A stretch of 39,244 nt of DNA from a methanogenic archaeon (GCA_902763685.1 CACWTF010000019.1:1-39244), one strand, 5' to 3'. Counted from the stretch's first letter, positions 16,366-25,685 are shown. The notes: generated by a model from the letters alone, not told the origin. Program-made: numbers and translations.

Positions 16366-16379
16366 TTGAACGCGTTCAA
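16366..16379. promoter_or_regulatory. TetR operator candidate 2
   Basis: TTGAACGCGTTCAA is a perfect 14-bp palindrome with the same TTGAAC/GTTCAA half-sites as candidate 1. It covers the predicted start site of the transporter transcript. Confidence 0.65.
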
Positions 16380-16401
16380 CAACATTTTATAAGATTAAAC
16401 A

Positions 16402-16479
16402 ATGGCTGTTTCGTTCACGGCGGAGCCTAGGCTACAGCCGTATTTCCTGCGGGACGGAACACCGCAGGAGGGGAACTGA
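16402..16479 (+). CDS. Possible 25-residue leader peptide upstream of MMPL transporter
   Basis: An ATG at 16402 opens a frame of 25 residues whose TGA at 16477-16479 shares its last base with the transporter ATG (TGATG). Such overlap is typical of coupled translation. The DNA also forms GGCTGT/ACAGCC (16404-16409 with 16434-16439) and contains the palindrome AGCCTAGGCT at 16424-16433. No ribosome site precedes the ATG. If transcription begins at the later TATA-like run (16385-16392) this frame would not be transcribed whole. Existence of the peptide is inference. Confidence 0.3.
   Translation: MAVSFTAEPRLQPYFLRDGTPQEGN
16445..16469 (+). promoter_or_regulatory. Hairpin that can mask the MMPL ribosome binding site
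   Basis: TCCTGCGG at 16445-16452 pairs perfectly with CCGCAGGA at 16462-16469 around a 9-nt loop. The 3' arm takes in the first half of the AGGAGGGG ribosome site at 16466-16473, which serves the ATG at 16479. Folding would limit initiation unless a ribosome reading the leader frame opens it. Confidence 0.45.
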
Positions 16480-19001
16480 TGATATTCGAGAAACTAGCAA
16501 ACGGAATAACCAAGCACGCGAAGATCGTGCTGATCCTGTGGGTTGTTCTGCTCTGTGCCTCCATCTATCCGATGATGCATGCGTCGGACAGTCTGAGCTA
16601 CGACATGGAGAGCATGGGCGGCAAGACCACCGAATCCGTCGACGGTGCCATTATCGCGGGTCAGAGCTTTGAGACCGCAGCGGATCAAAGCAGTGCCCCC
16701 ATGCTGTTGATCACCTTCGACAAAGAAGACGCGTCAAAGGCCGCGATTGCAGCCGAAGCAGCCACATATGTCTCTGATGCTTTGGAAGCACAGGAAAAGA
16801 TCAAAGGCACGATGGTGGCCCCGATGCCAAGCGACGGGCTGATACTCATCCTGGCATTCTACAATAGCCTGGATGCGGAATTTATCAGCGATGATACCGG
16901 TAATCTTAGGACCTTTTTCAAACAGCAGATGTCAGCATATGCCGAGAGTTCAGGCAATGATCTCTCCGGATTCAAAACCTATGTGACCGGTTCCCCTGCC
17001 GTATCCTACGATGCCGGCGAGGGTATGTCCCATGACCTCTCCCTTGTCGAGCCCATCTCCATCTTCCTGATCCTGTTCCTCGTGGGACTGTTCTTCAGGT
17101 CTCCTGTCTCCGCCGGTGCTCCCCCCATCACCATCGGAGTCGCATACGCACTCGTCATGTGTGCACTGTTCTTCCTCGGACAGGTCATAGACATCTTCTA
17201 CATCGTCCAGATGCTCCTGCTCACCTCCATGCTTGGAGCTGGATGTGACTACTGTATCTTCATCCTCTCCAGGTACAGGGAGGAAAGACGCCGCGGTCTG
17301 GAGCACATCGCTGCCTCCAAAGAGGCCATCATGTGGGCCGGAGAATCCGTATTCACCTCCGGAATGGCAGTCATGATCGGATTCGGTGCCATGATGGTCT
17401 GCGACTTTCAGGTAGTCAGCGTCATGGGTCTCGGCCTCGCCATAGGAATCGTGTTCGCACTCCTTGCAGCACTTACCCTGATGTCTTCTCTCGTGGTTCT
17501 CCTCGGAGATAAACTGTTCTGGCCCTCCGGTGCCAGCGGACCCAAGCACGAGAGGGGTTACCTCAAGACCATGGGCAAGGTCGCACACAAGTACTTCGAC
17601 ATTTCCACCCACTTCTCCATCAAGCACGCAAAAGCCGTGATCATAGCCACCATCCTCTTCTCCGTACCGATGGTATACGTGTATGCCAACTCCGAGACAT
17701 CCTACGATATGGTAGGATCCATCATGAGCGGGGAATCACAGGAAGGAATGAACGTACTCGCGGACAGCGGCATCGCCGGCTCGTCCATGCCCAACTTCGC
17801 AATCATCGAGACCGACGAGTTGGGAACCCTTTCGGCAACGACCATCCTATCAATGCCGATGTTTGCTCTAGAATGGAGTCCGACAAAAGACGAAACGATA
17901 GCGTCTTTGAACGCCGTTTCCGACGCAGTCATGGCTTCGGGCGATCCGAATATCAATTCGGTTGATTACGTCGTCACCTGGGAGGATCTCGGGCTCTCAG
18001 ATTCCGATACCATGTCCAGTGCTGTTGCCGCGGCGATGGCCAACCCCAACCTTGGAACCCTTGATGTTGCTCTTGGAGGAAAACTCGCCAATGTCATGAA
18101 CTACGTCATCCTCGTGAAAACCGGACACTTCGGAACCACCGAGGCTGTCGTGGACGTTCCCGAGGATCAGGGCGGGGGAACCGTTGTCGTCGACGGATCC
18201 CACATCACCTATGCCAAGATCTCCATGACCACCAAAGCCTCCGTCATGGACAACGTATCCATCGATACCGTCAACAGCTTCAGTAATCTGGTTCACAGTC
18301 AGGTCTCATCCCTGCCCCACCTCAACAAGGTGATGATATCCGGAACCGCAGCCGTCATGGTGGAGATCTCCAACGAGATGAGCACGCAGTTCCTCAAGAT
18401 CGAGCTCACCGCTCTCATCCTAATCATCATCCTGCTGTTCTTCGTCATGAAGTCCTATCTGACCCCCATCAGGTCGGTGGTCACCATCTTCATGTCGGTC
18501 ATCTGGACCGTAGCCATCACCCAGCTGCTCTACACCGATCTGCTCAACGAGGGAGTCCTTTGGTTGCTGCCGATCATCTTGTTGGTCATCTGTCTGGGTC
18601 TCGGAATGGACTACGATATCCTCCTGACCACCAGGATCAGGGAGTACAGGTTCGACAAGGGTATGGACAATGATGAAGCGATCCACCAGGCCGTCCTCCA
18701 CTCGGGATCGGTCATCACCATCTGCGGTGTCATCATGGCCTTCACCTTCGGAACCCTCATGCTCTCCAGCACCCTCATGCTGCAGCAGATGGGATTCGCC
18801 CTGTGCTTCGCGATCCTCGTCGATGCACTCGTGGTGAGGACCTACATCGTCCCCGCCGCCATGCACCTGATGGGCGAGTGGAACTGGAAGGGACCTTCCT
18901 TCCTGCACCCCAAGAGGCTTCCCGCCACCCACGAGGCTGCTACTGCCGCGGAGAACATGGAGATCCACGAGTACGACGCCGAAGGACATCTGAAAGAGTG
19001 A
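16479..19001 (+). CDS. MMPL/RND-superfamily membrane transporter
   Basis: An 840-residue exporter of the MMPL (HpnN-like) group, which moves lipids or hydrophobic compounds using ion gradients. One N-terminal membrane helix (AKIVLILWVVLLCASIYPMM) is followed by an outer domain. A five-to-six-helix cluster starts near residue 187 and contains GAGCDYCIFILSRYREE, the MMPL signature. The second half repeats the plan: an outer domain, then helices from about residue 640 with LGMDYDILLTTRIREYR. GDxG-like and DY pairs for proton relay are present in both halves. It diverges from the TetR gene, has a strong AGGAGGGG ribosome site 5 nt upstream, and ends at a GCAA-loop terminator. The substrate is unknown. 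Confidence 0.9.
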   Translation: MIFEKLANGITKHAKIVLILWVVLLCASIYPMMHASDSLSYDMESMGGKTTESVDGAIIAGQSFETAADQSSAPMLLITFDKEDASKAAIAAEAATYVSDALEAQEKIKGTMVAPMPSDGLILILAFYNSLDAEFISDDTGNLRTFFKQQMSAYAESSGNDLSGFKTYVTGSPAVSYDAGEGMSHDLSLVEPISIFLILFLVGLFFRSPVSAGAPPITIGVAYALVMCALFFLGQVIDIFYIVQMLLLTSMLGAGCDYCIFILSRYREERRRGLEHIAASKEAIMWAGESVFTSGMAVMIGFGAMMVCDFQVVSVMGLGLAIGIVFALLAALTLMSSLVVLLGDKLFWPSGASGPKHERGYLKTMGKVAHKYFDISTHFSIKHAKAVIIATILFSVPMVYVYANSETSYDMVGSIMSGESQEGMNVLADSGIAGSSMPNFAIIETDELGTLSATTILSMPMFALEWSPTKDETIASLNAVSDAVMASGDPNINSVDYVVTWEDLGLSDSDTMSSAVAAAMANPNLGTLDVALGGKLANVMNYVILVKTGHFGTTEAVVDVPEDQGGGTVVVDGSHITYAKISMTTKASVMDNVSIDTVNSFSNLVHSQVSSLPHLNKVMISGTAAVMVEISNEMSTQFLKIELTALILIIILLFFVMKSYLTPIRSVVTIFMSVIWTVAITQLLYTDLLNEGVLWLLPIILLVICLGLGMDYDILLTTRIREYRFDKGMDNDEAIHQAVLHSGSVITICGVIMAFTFGTLMLSSTLMLQQMGFALCFAILVDALVVRTYIVPAAMHLMGEWNWKGPSFLHPKRLPATHEAATAAENMEIHEYDAEGHLKE

Positions 19002-19010
19002 AACTTTTCA

Positions 19011-19028
19011 GGAGGGGGCAACCCCTCC
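19011..19028 (+). terminator. Intrinsic terminator after MMPL gene
   Basis: GGAGGGG (19011-19017) pairs with CCCCTCC (19022-19028) around a GCAA tetraloop; a T-rich run (CTTACTTTTTATT) follows. The hairpin lies 9 nt past the stop codon. Confidence 0.75.
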
Positions 19029-19063
19029 CTTACTTTTTATTATGAGTCGGACTATGGGTAACC

Positions 19064-20872
19064 ATGCTGTTCAGAGCCGAATCGGTGACCAAGGCGTACG
19101 GGCCCAACAAGGTCCTGCTCGATGCCAACATCCAGATCAATGAGCACGATGCCATCGGTCTGATCGGTCTGAACGGAGCGGGTAAGTCCACCTTCATCAA
19201 GATCCTCCTGGGCATCGAACCTTATGATACGGGAGAGATCAAGAGGCAGACCCACAACATCGGCTATCTGGAACAGTTCTCTGAAGGCGGCCATGTCACG
19301 GTCAGGGAGGTCCTCGGAAGGCCGTACGGCCATGTGGAGAACATCCGCCGCAGGATGAACGAGATCGACGAGCTGATGGCTTCCGGCAAGGACATCGACT
19401 GGAATGCTGTAGCCACCGAATACGCGGAACTGGAGCAGAAGCTCGCCAGCTGCGACGTGGCCGACGAGAAGACATTGATCTCAGCACTGACCCAGGTCGG
19501 TCTCAACAAGGATTTCATGGAGAGATACATGGACACCCTCTCCGGCGGAGAGCGTGCAAAGGTCATGCTGGCACGTATCGTCGTCCAGGCGGAGGAGTGC
19601 GACATCCTCATCATGGACGAGCCCACCTCCCACCTAGACATCTACACCATCGAATGGCTGGAGGACTACATCCTCAAGACCAACTGTGCCTTCCTCGTGG
19701 TTTCCCACGACAGGTACTTCCTGGACAAGATGGCCACCAAGATGGTGGAGATCGCCAACGGGAAGACCCGCGAGTACCGTGGCAACTATTCCGATTTCGT
19801 CATGAAGAAGATGCTGGACATCCAGCGTATGGAGCAGGAATACCTCCGCTACAGCCAGAACAAGAGGGAACAGCAGAGGATCGCCGACCAGATGCGTCAC
19901 GACCAGTGGTACATGGGTACCCACAAGACCAGGGAACGCATGATCGCCAAGATGGAGGTCAAGGAGAAGCCGGAGGAATCCCGCGAGATCACCGTAAGGA
20001 TACAAGCGGCCCACAAGTCCGGGAAGAACGTCTTCACCATGAAGGACTGTGCCATAAAGTACGGCGACAGTTACGTGCTGGAACATATAAATCTAGACAT
20101 CCACAAGGGCGACAAGATCGGTATCTTCGGTTCCAACGGCCAGGGCAAATCCACTCTTGTAAAAGCATTACTCGAGGAGATCCCCTGCGAGGGGGAACTG
20201 TGGGTGGCACCCGGTGCGAAGATCGGTTATTACTCACAATTGCACGAGAACCTCGACCTCAGGCTCACCGCGGAGGAACAGGTCCTGCAGATCATCGGGA
20301 AGGACAGGAGGGGCGACGCAAGGAAGCTCCTCGCGAGGTTCCTTCTCACCAGTGATGAGGTCGACCGCCCCATGTCCACCCTCTCGGGAGGACAGAGGTG
20401 CAGGGTCGCACTCACTATTCTTTTGCTTACAGAATCCAACGTCCTCATCCTCGACGAGCCCACCAACTACCTGGATATCCCGGCCAGGCACGCCATAGAG
20501 GAGGCATTGGTGGAATACGACGGCACCATCCTCACCGTCACCCACGACAGGTACTTCCTGGATTCCGTCTGCACCAGCGTCATCGAGGTCAAGGACGGAA
20601 AAGTGATACCGTTCGCCGGTACCTATTCCGCCATGAAGGGCCGTCCGAACATCAGGGAGATCGTCATGGACGCGGATGAATACAGGGTGCTGGCACCTTT
20701 CACCAACTGGGCCACCGGCAGGAAGTTCAAGAAGGGCGACCTGGTCCTCGTGGCCCCGCAGGAATTGGAGAATTATCAGTGGGCCATCGACCAGGACAAG
20801 ATCCGCAAGACCGGCGGCAGACAGAGGAAGAAGGTCGCTCTCAAGGAAGAGAAGAAGACCGAGAAGATATGA
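19064..20872 (+). CDS. ABC-F family ATPase
   Basis: Soluble twin-ATPase protein of the ABC-F class, which acts on ribosomes rather than in membranes. Walker A1 is GLNGAGKST at residues 35-43, and A2 is GSNGQGKST at 356-364. Signatures LSGGERAKVMLARI and LSGGQRCRVALTIL, Walker B DEPTSHLDIYT and DEPTNYLDI, and switch VSHDRYFLD and VTHDRYFLD are all present. The interdomain linker (about residues 240-320) is rich in K, R, E and Q and is helical, as ABC-F linkers are. A C-terminal extension of about 65 residues ends in a lysine-rich tail. No membrane partner is nearby. It abuts the convergent galM gene with no gap. Confidence 0.92.
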   Translation: MLFRAESVTKAYGPNKVLLDANIQINEHDAIGLIGLNGAGKSTFIKILLGIEPYDTGEIKRQTHNIGYLEQFSEGGHVTVREVLGRPYGHVENIRRRMNEIDELMASGKDIDWNAVATEYAELEQKLASCDVADEKTLISALTQVGLNKDFMERYMDTLSGGERAKVMLARIVVQAEECDILIMDEPTSHLDIYTIEWLEDYILKTNCAFLVVSHDRYFLDKMATKMVEIANGKTREYRGNYSDFVMKKMLDIQRMEQEYLRYSQNKREQQRIADQMRHDQWYMGTHKTRERMIAKMEVKEKPEESREITVRIQAAHKSGKNVFTMKDCAIKYGDSYVLEHINLDIHKGDKIGIFGSNGQGKSTLVKALLEEIPCEGELWVAPGAKIGYYSQLHENLDLRLTAEEQVLQIIGKDRRGDARKLLARFLLTSDEVDRPMSTLSGGQRCRVALTILLLTESNVLILDEPTNYLDIPARHAIEEALVEYDGTILTVTHDRYFLDSVCTSVIEVKDGKVIPFAGTYSAMKGRPNIREIVMDADEYRVLAPFTNWATGRKFKKGDLVLVAPQELENYQWAIDQDKIRKTGGRQRKKVALKEEKKTEKI

Positions 20873-21856
20873 TCAGCTGAACCTGAACTCGGTGAAGCTG
20901 GAGAACTCCTCCCCGCTGTGCAGGAAGCACTGCGGGAACTCCGGATGGTTCGGCGTATCCGGGCAGAACTGCGTCTCCAGGCAAAGTCCGCTGCGTTTAT
21001 TGTATACCGTACCGTTCTTGCCGGGCGTCTCCTTCAGACCCTCGGCGGTGTAGAACTGCATCGCGGGCATGTCGGTGTACACGGCCATGGTGAGTCCGGT
21101 GGTCTCCGACCTGACCTGTGCTGCTATCGACCTGTCCTTGAGGAGATAGTTGCAGTCGAACCCGGTGAATGCGAACATGTCCGCCAACAACCTGGGGCGG
21201 GAGAGATTGATCTTGGTGCCTTCCACACCGGCGATCTCCCCGGTGGGGATCCCGTCGGCATCCAGGGGAGTGTATTCGTCCGCGTTGATGGTAACGGTGT
21301 GATCATTCACCGTACCCTTCCCGCTGAGGTTGAAATACGAGTGGTTGGTGGGGTTGAAAATAGTTGTTTTATCTGTGCTGGCACTGTAGTCGATACGGAG
21401 TCCGTTCTCGATGATGGAATACTTCACTTTGACCGACAGGTTGCCGGGATAGCCCTCCTCCCCGTCGGGGGATTCCAGGGAAAGGGTGACGGAATCATCG
21501 TTCAGTTCGGCGATCTCCCATACCCTCTTGTCGAACCCCCTGTTCCCGCCGTGGATGTGGTGTTCCCCGCGGTTGAGGGTGAGCTGATAGACTTTCCCGT
21601 CGATCTCCAGTCTTCCGTGGGAGATTCTGTTGGCGGACCTGCCCATGACCGCACCCAGTCTCCCAGAGCGGGTCATGTACTCCTCCAGGGAATCGTAGCC
21701 CAGCACGACGTCGATGGTCCTGCCGTCGAAAGGAACGTTCAGGGATTGTAATGTAGCACCGTAGGTGAGTATGTTAGCGGAATATCCGCGGGCGGATATG
21801 GTGATCTTGAAGACTTCCTTACCGTCGATGTGTCCGAATCCCTCTTTTACCGCCAT
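20873..21856 (-). CDS. galM: Aldose 1-epimerase (galactose mutarotase)
   Basis: Interconverts alpha and beta anomers of galactose or glucose. NPTNHSYFNLSG near residue 168 contains the catalytic histidine, and GLCLETQFCPDTPNHPEFP near residue 296 contains the catalytic glutamate. Upstream RSANRISHGRLEIDGKVYQL and HHIHGGNRGFDKRVWE are standard substrate contacts. At 327 residues it matches typical GalM. No Leloir kinase or transferase is in the window, so the pathway is open; it may act in sugar salvage or surface glycan supply. The start ATG is at 21854-21856. Its 3' end abuts the ABC-F stop. Confidence 0.93.
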   Translation of the reverse strand: MAVKEGFGHIDGKEVFKITISARGYSANILTYGATLQSLNVPFDGRTIDVVLGYDSLEEYMTRSGRLGAVMGRSANRISHGRLEIDGKVYQLTLNRGEHHIHGGNRGFDKRVWEIAELNDDSVTLSLESPDGEEGYPGNLSVKVKYSIIENGLRIDYSASTDKTTIFNPTNHSYFNLSGKGTVNDHTVTINADEYTPLDADGIPTGEIAGVEGTKINLSRPRLLADMFAFTGFDCNYLLKDRSIAAQVRSETTGLTMAVYTDMPAMQFYTAEGLKETPGKNGTVYNKRSGLCLETQFCPDTPNHPEFPQCFLHSGEEFSSFTEFRFS

Positions 21857-21944
21857 GGTACACCAGAAAACGATCGGATTGGAATCCTGCTGATGATATT
21901 TGAACCGTGGTCTGTTATATTTGTCATGGGCCTTACCCTGCCAT

Positions 21945-22439
21945 ATGTTCGTCAGTATCCTCTTCGTATGTCACGGCAACATCTGCCGCTCACCCATGGC
22001 GGAGTTCATCATGAAGAAGCTGGTGGCCGACAGGGGACTGTCCGAAGATTTTTACATTGAGTCGTGCGCGACCTCCAACGAGGAGATCGGGAACGACGTC
22101 TATCCTCCCGCCAAGGACGAGCTCAGGAGGCAGGGGATACCCTTCACCAAGAGATGTGCCAGACGTATGACATCTGCCGATTACGGCCGCTTCGATCACA
22201 TCGTCGCCATGGACTATCAGAACCTCCGCAACATGGAGAGGTTCGTGAACGGCGACCCCGAGAAGAAGGTCTCGCTGATGATGTCGCATGCCGGCGAGGA
22301 CAGGGCGGTGGCCGACCCCTGGTACACCGATAATTTCTCAGTAACTTACGACGACCTGCGCCGTGCCTGCGAAGGTCTTCTCGACGAGATCACTCGGTCT
22401 CATGAAGATCTTCGAAGAACTCGACGGTCCCTTCCCTGA
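21945..22439 (+). CDS. Low-molecular-weight protein tyrosine phosphatase
   Basis: Cytoplasmic phosphatase of the LMW-PTP/arsenate reductase fold. The P-loop CHGNICRSPMAEF (CX5R) follows the first strand MFVSILFV, which fixes the start at 21945 rather than the ATG 15 codons upstream. The general acid motif DPWY is near the C-terminus. At 164 residues it has the usual length plus a short basic tail. Tyrosine phosphatase is more likely than arsenate reductase, since the resolving cysteines are not evident. The 3' 50 bp overlap the 3' end of the convergent carbonic anhydrase gene. Confidence 0.9.
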   Translation: MFVSILFVCHGNICRSPMAEFIMKKLVADRGLSEDFYIESCATSNEEIGNDVYPPAKDELRRQGIPFTKRCARRMTSADYGRFDHIVAMDYQNLRNMERFVNGDPEKKVSLMMSHAGEDRAVADPWYTDNFSVTYDDLRRACEGLLDEITRSHEDLRRTRRSLP

Positions 22440-22959
22440 TGTCGTAGATGCCGCCGACGTAACGCACGTCGTGTCTCTCGGGCAGGTCGTCCTCCACGAT
22501 CCTCAGGGTGTTCAGGATGTTCTTCCTGCACGCGCAGCCGATGTCCTTCTCGCCGCACAGACATGATTGTATCCGGTCGGTGATGTTGGAGACGTGTCTC
22601 TCCCTGATGCCCTGCACGGCGGCGGTGACCGCACCGCATGATGTATGGCCGAGAACGACCACCAGCTTGCATCCGAGGTGTGCGATCGCATACTCGATGC
22701 TCCCCAGGGTGCAGTCGTCGATGGTGTTGCCGGCTCCGCGGATGACAAACAGGTCCCCAATCCCCGCCGAGAAGATGAACTCCGGCACCACGCGGGAATC
22801 CGAACACGTGACGATCACTGCATAAGGATGCTGTCCGTGATCCGCGGTATTCTCCATCCTGGATCTGGATACCATCGGTCCCTCGCCGGAGAGGAATCTC
22901 CTGTTGCCCTCGGTGAGGCAGGCGAATGCCTATGATGCGCTGCAGGTGGGTCCTTCCAT
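22390..22959 (-). CDS. Beta-class carbonic anhydrase with in-frame TAG near the N-terminus
   Basis: Catalyses reversible CO2 hydration. Zinc ligands are seen in TCSDSRVVPE (Cys, with the Asp-Arg pair) and LGHTSCGAV (His and Cys); IRGAGNTIDD is also typical. The first plain ATG (22873-22875) would begin after the conserved N-terminal helix. In the same frame upstream lies AFACLTEGNRRFLSGEGP, a clear match to the family's ALxRLxEGNRRF helix, but no start codon is available until an ATG at 22957-22959, beyond a TAG at 22930-22932. A weak TATA-like run lies about 25 nt ahead of that ATG. This implies TAG is read through, giving a nine-residue lead, one unusual residue and the full enzyme. Otherwise the protein is trimmed. 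Confidence 0.75.
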
Positions 22960-23048
22960 ACGGTACCGAAAGGATTGCGGTTATTTGCTTATGGCGGACA
23001 ATCCCCTAAATATTACAAAGCAATCGCGCACGCAATTAGGCGATAACC

Positions 23049-25685
23049 ATGACCGGTATCGGAGACTGCACAAAGATCATCAATACTCCTGAGGGCGACC
23101 TGACCGTCTTCAGCCTCAGGGAACTCGAGAAGAAAGGCGTCATCAAGGACCTCAAGAAAGTGCCCTACTCCATCAGGATCCTCATCGAAGGTGTCCTTAG
23201 GCAGAGAGGGGAGACCATCAGTGACGACGATGTCAGGAACGTGGCATCCTGGTCCCCCAAGGGCAACGACGCGGACATCCCCTGGATCCCCGCCAGGATC
23301 CTGCTCCAGGACCTGACCGGAGGAGCCGCCGTCACCGACCTCGCCTCCATGAGGGAGGCCGTGGCACGCGTCGGCAAGGATCCCCAGGCCATCAACCCCA
23401 TCATCCCCGTCAACCTGGTCATCGATCACTCCATACAGACCGACTTCTCCGGCACTGACGATGCCATGGACAGGAACGAGGAGATCGACTTCTCCAGGAA
23501 CAAGGAGAGGTACGCACTGTTCAAGTGGGCACAGAAGTCCTTCAGGAACTTCTCCGCAGTCCCTCCGTGGAACGGAATCTGCCACCAGGTCAACATCGAG
23601 TTCCTCTCCCCCCTCGTGCACGTGAGGGATGTTGACGGTAGGAAGATCGCATACCCCGATTCCTGCTTCGGAACCGACTCCCACACCACCCAGATCGACG
23701 GTCTCGGAGTGGCCGGATGGGGTGTCGGAGGAATCGAGGCGGAAGCCGTCATGGTGGGACAGCCCTCCTACATGGCCCTCCCCGACGTCGTCGGATTCAA
23801 GCTCACCGGCAAACTGAAGCCCGGAGTGACCGCCACCGACCTCGTCCTCACCGTGGTCCAGATGCTCAGGCAGAAGGGCGTCGTGGGCAAGTTCGTGGAG
23901 TTCTACGGTGACGGATACCAGTCCCTGGATGTCAGCGACAGGAGCACCATCGCCAACATGGCCCCCGAGTACGGTGCCACCATGGGATTCATGCCCGTGG
24001 ATGAGAAGACCCTCGAGTACCTCAGGCTCACCAACAGGGACGAGAAGCACATCCAGGCCATCGAGATCTACGAGAAGGAGCAGACCCTCTGGTACGACCC
24101 CGAGAACATCCCCGAGTACACCGACACCCTGGAGCTGGACCTCGCCGATGTCGAGCCCTGCACCGCGGGACACAAGCGTCCCCAGGACAGGATCCTCCTG
24201 AAGAACATGAAATCCGAGTTCGCCAATACACTGAAAGCACTCGGATACGAGAAGCAGAGGACTCCCACTAGGGAGAAGATGGGAGACGGTTCCGTCGCCA
24301 TCGCTTCGATCACCTCCTGCACTAACACCGCCAACCCCAGCGTCATGATCGCGGCGGGACTCGTAGCGAAGAAGGCATACGAGCTGGGCATCAAACCCCC
24401 CGCATTCGTGAAGACATCCCTCGCACCCGGATCCAAGGCGGTCACCGACTACCTCACCAAATCCGGACTCCAGAAGTACCTCGACGCCGAGGGATTCCAG
24501 AACTGCGGTTACGGATGCATGACCTGCATCGGCAACTCCGGTCCCCTCTCCGAATCCGTTTCCAAGGAGATCTCCTCCAATGATCTCGCGGTAGCCTCCG
24601 CGGTTTCCTCCAACAGGAACTTCGAGGGCCGCGTCCACCCCCTGGTCAAGGCCAATTACCTCATGTCCCCTCCCCTCGTCGTGTGCTTCGCACTCGCCGG
24701 AAGGATCGACATCGACATGACCACCGAGCCCATCGCCGAGAAGGATGGTAAGAAGATCTTCCTCGCCGACGTCTGGCCTACCGATCAGGAGATCAAGGAC
24801 GTCATGAACAAATACGTGACCCGCGAGGCATTCGCCGCCGGTTACGACAACATCTTCAAGGGATCCGACAGGTGGAACTCCATAGAGTGTTCCGACACCG
24901 CCCTGTTCGGCTGGGACCAGAAGTCCACCTACATCAGGAACCCGCCCTACTTCGACCATCTGGAGGATGCTCCCTCGATCGATAACATCAACAGTGCCAG
25001 ATGCCTTGCAAAGCTCGGCGACTCCATCACCACCGACCACATCTCCCCCGCCGGTGCGTTCGGGGAGAACTCCTCCGCCGGTAAGTACCTCATTTCACTC
25101 GGGGTGCAGAAGAAGGACTTCAACTCCTACGGAAGCAGGAGGGCCAACCACGAGATCATGGCCAGGGGAACCTTCGCCAACGTCAGGCTGAGGAACCAGA
25201 TCGCACCCGGCACCGAGGGCGGATACTCCAAGTACATGCCCGACGGGAAGGTCGACTTCATGTTCGAGACCTCCCAGAGGTATGGTGCCGACGGCACCCC
25301 GCTGATCGTCCTCGCCGGAAAGGATTACGGAATGGGTTCCTCCAGGGACTGGGCCGCCAAGGGTCCCCTCCTCCTGGGTGTGAAAGCAGTGATCGCGGAA
25401 TCCTTCGAGAGGATCCACAGGTCCAACCTGGTCGGAATGGGTATCGTGCCCCTCCAGTTCGAGGCCGGACAGAACGCGGAGTCCCTGGGACTCGACGGTT
25501 CCGAGACCTTCGACATCGACCTCTCCGGTCTGACCCCCAAGAAGACCGTCAAAGTAGTGGCGACCAAGGCCGACGGCAGGAAGGTCGAGTTCAGCACCGT
25601 GTGCAGGGCCGACGTCCCCATCGAGATCCAGTACATCGCCAACGGCGGTGTCCTGCCCTTCGTCCTCCGCAGGATGATCGCATAA
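23049..25685 (+). CDS. acnA: Aconitate hydratase (AcnA/IRP type)
   Basis: Isomerises citrate to isocitrate with a [4Fe-4S] cluster. Cluster cysteines lie in ITSCTNTANPSVM and YGCMTCIGNSGP. DSCFGTDSHTTQIDGLGVAGWGVGG, LAKLGDSITTDHISPAGA, NSYGSRRANHEIM and GMGSSRDWAAKGP are the family's substrate and swivel-domain blocks. At 878 residues it is the full AcnA/IRP1-type enzyme. Together with the isocitrate dehydrogenase at 11232-12455 it would make 2-oxoglutarate for biosynthesis. It diverges from the carbonic anhydrase; a TATA-like run (CTAAATATTA near 23006-23015) precedes it. A GCAA-loop terminator follows. Confidence 0.95.
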   Translation: MTGIGDCTKIINTPEGDLTVFSLRELEKKGVIKDLKKVPYSIRILIEGVLRQRGETISDDDVRNVASWSPKGNDADIPWIPARILLQDLTGGAAVTDLASMREAVARVGKDPQAINPIIPVNLVIDHSIQTDFSGTDDAMDRNEEIDFSRNKERYALFKWAQKSFRNFSAVPPWNGICHQVNIEFLSPLVHVRDVDGRKIAYPDSCFGTDSHTTQIDGLGVAGWGVGGIEAEAVMVGQPSYMALPDVVGFKLTGKLKPGVTATDLVLTVVQMLRQKGVVGKFVEFYGDGYQSLDVSDRSTIANMAPEYGATMGFMPVDEKTLEYLRLTNRDEKHIQAIEIYEKEQTLWYDPENIPEYTDTLELDLADVEPCTAGHKRPQDRILLKNMKSEFANTLKALGYEKQRTPTREKMGDGSVAIASITSCTNTANPSVMIAAGLVAKKAYELGIKPPAFVKTSLAPGSKAVTDYLTKSGLQKYLDAEGFQNCGYGCMTCIGNSGPLSESVSKEISSNDLAVASAVSSNRNFEGRVHPLVKANYLMSPPLVVCFALAGRIDIDMTTEPIAEKDGKKIFLADVWPTDQEIKDVMNKYVTREAFAAGYDNIFKGSDRWNSIECSDTALFGWDQKSTYIRNPPYFDHLEDAPSIDNINSARCLAKLGDSITTDHISPAGAFGENSSAGKYLISLGVQKKDFNSYGSRRANHEIMARGTFANVRLRNQIAPGTEGGYSKYMPDGKVDFMFETSQRYGADGTPLIVLAGKDYGMGSSRDWAAKGPLLLGVKAVIAESFERIHRSNLVGMGIVPLQFEAGQNAESLGLDGSETFDIDLSGLTPKKTVKVVATKADGRKVEFSTVCRADVPIEIQYIANGGVLPFVLRRMIA

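Noticed and set aside
23013-25040. 675-codon antisense frame over aconitase
   Set aside because: A by-product of strong codon bias on the other strand; low-complexity G, V, D, E and L composition and no motif.
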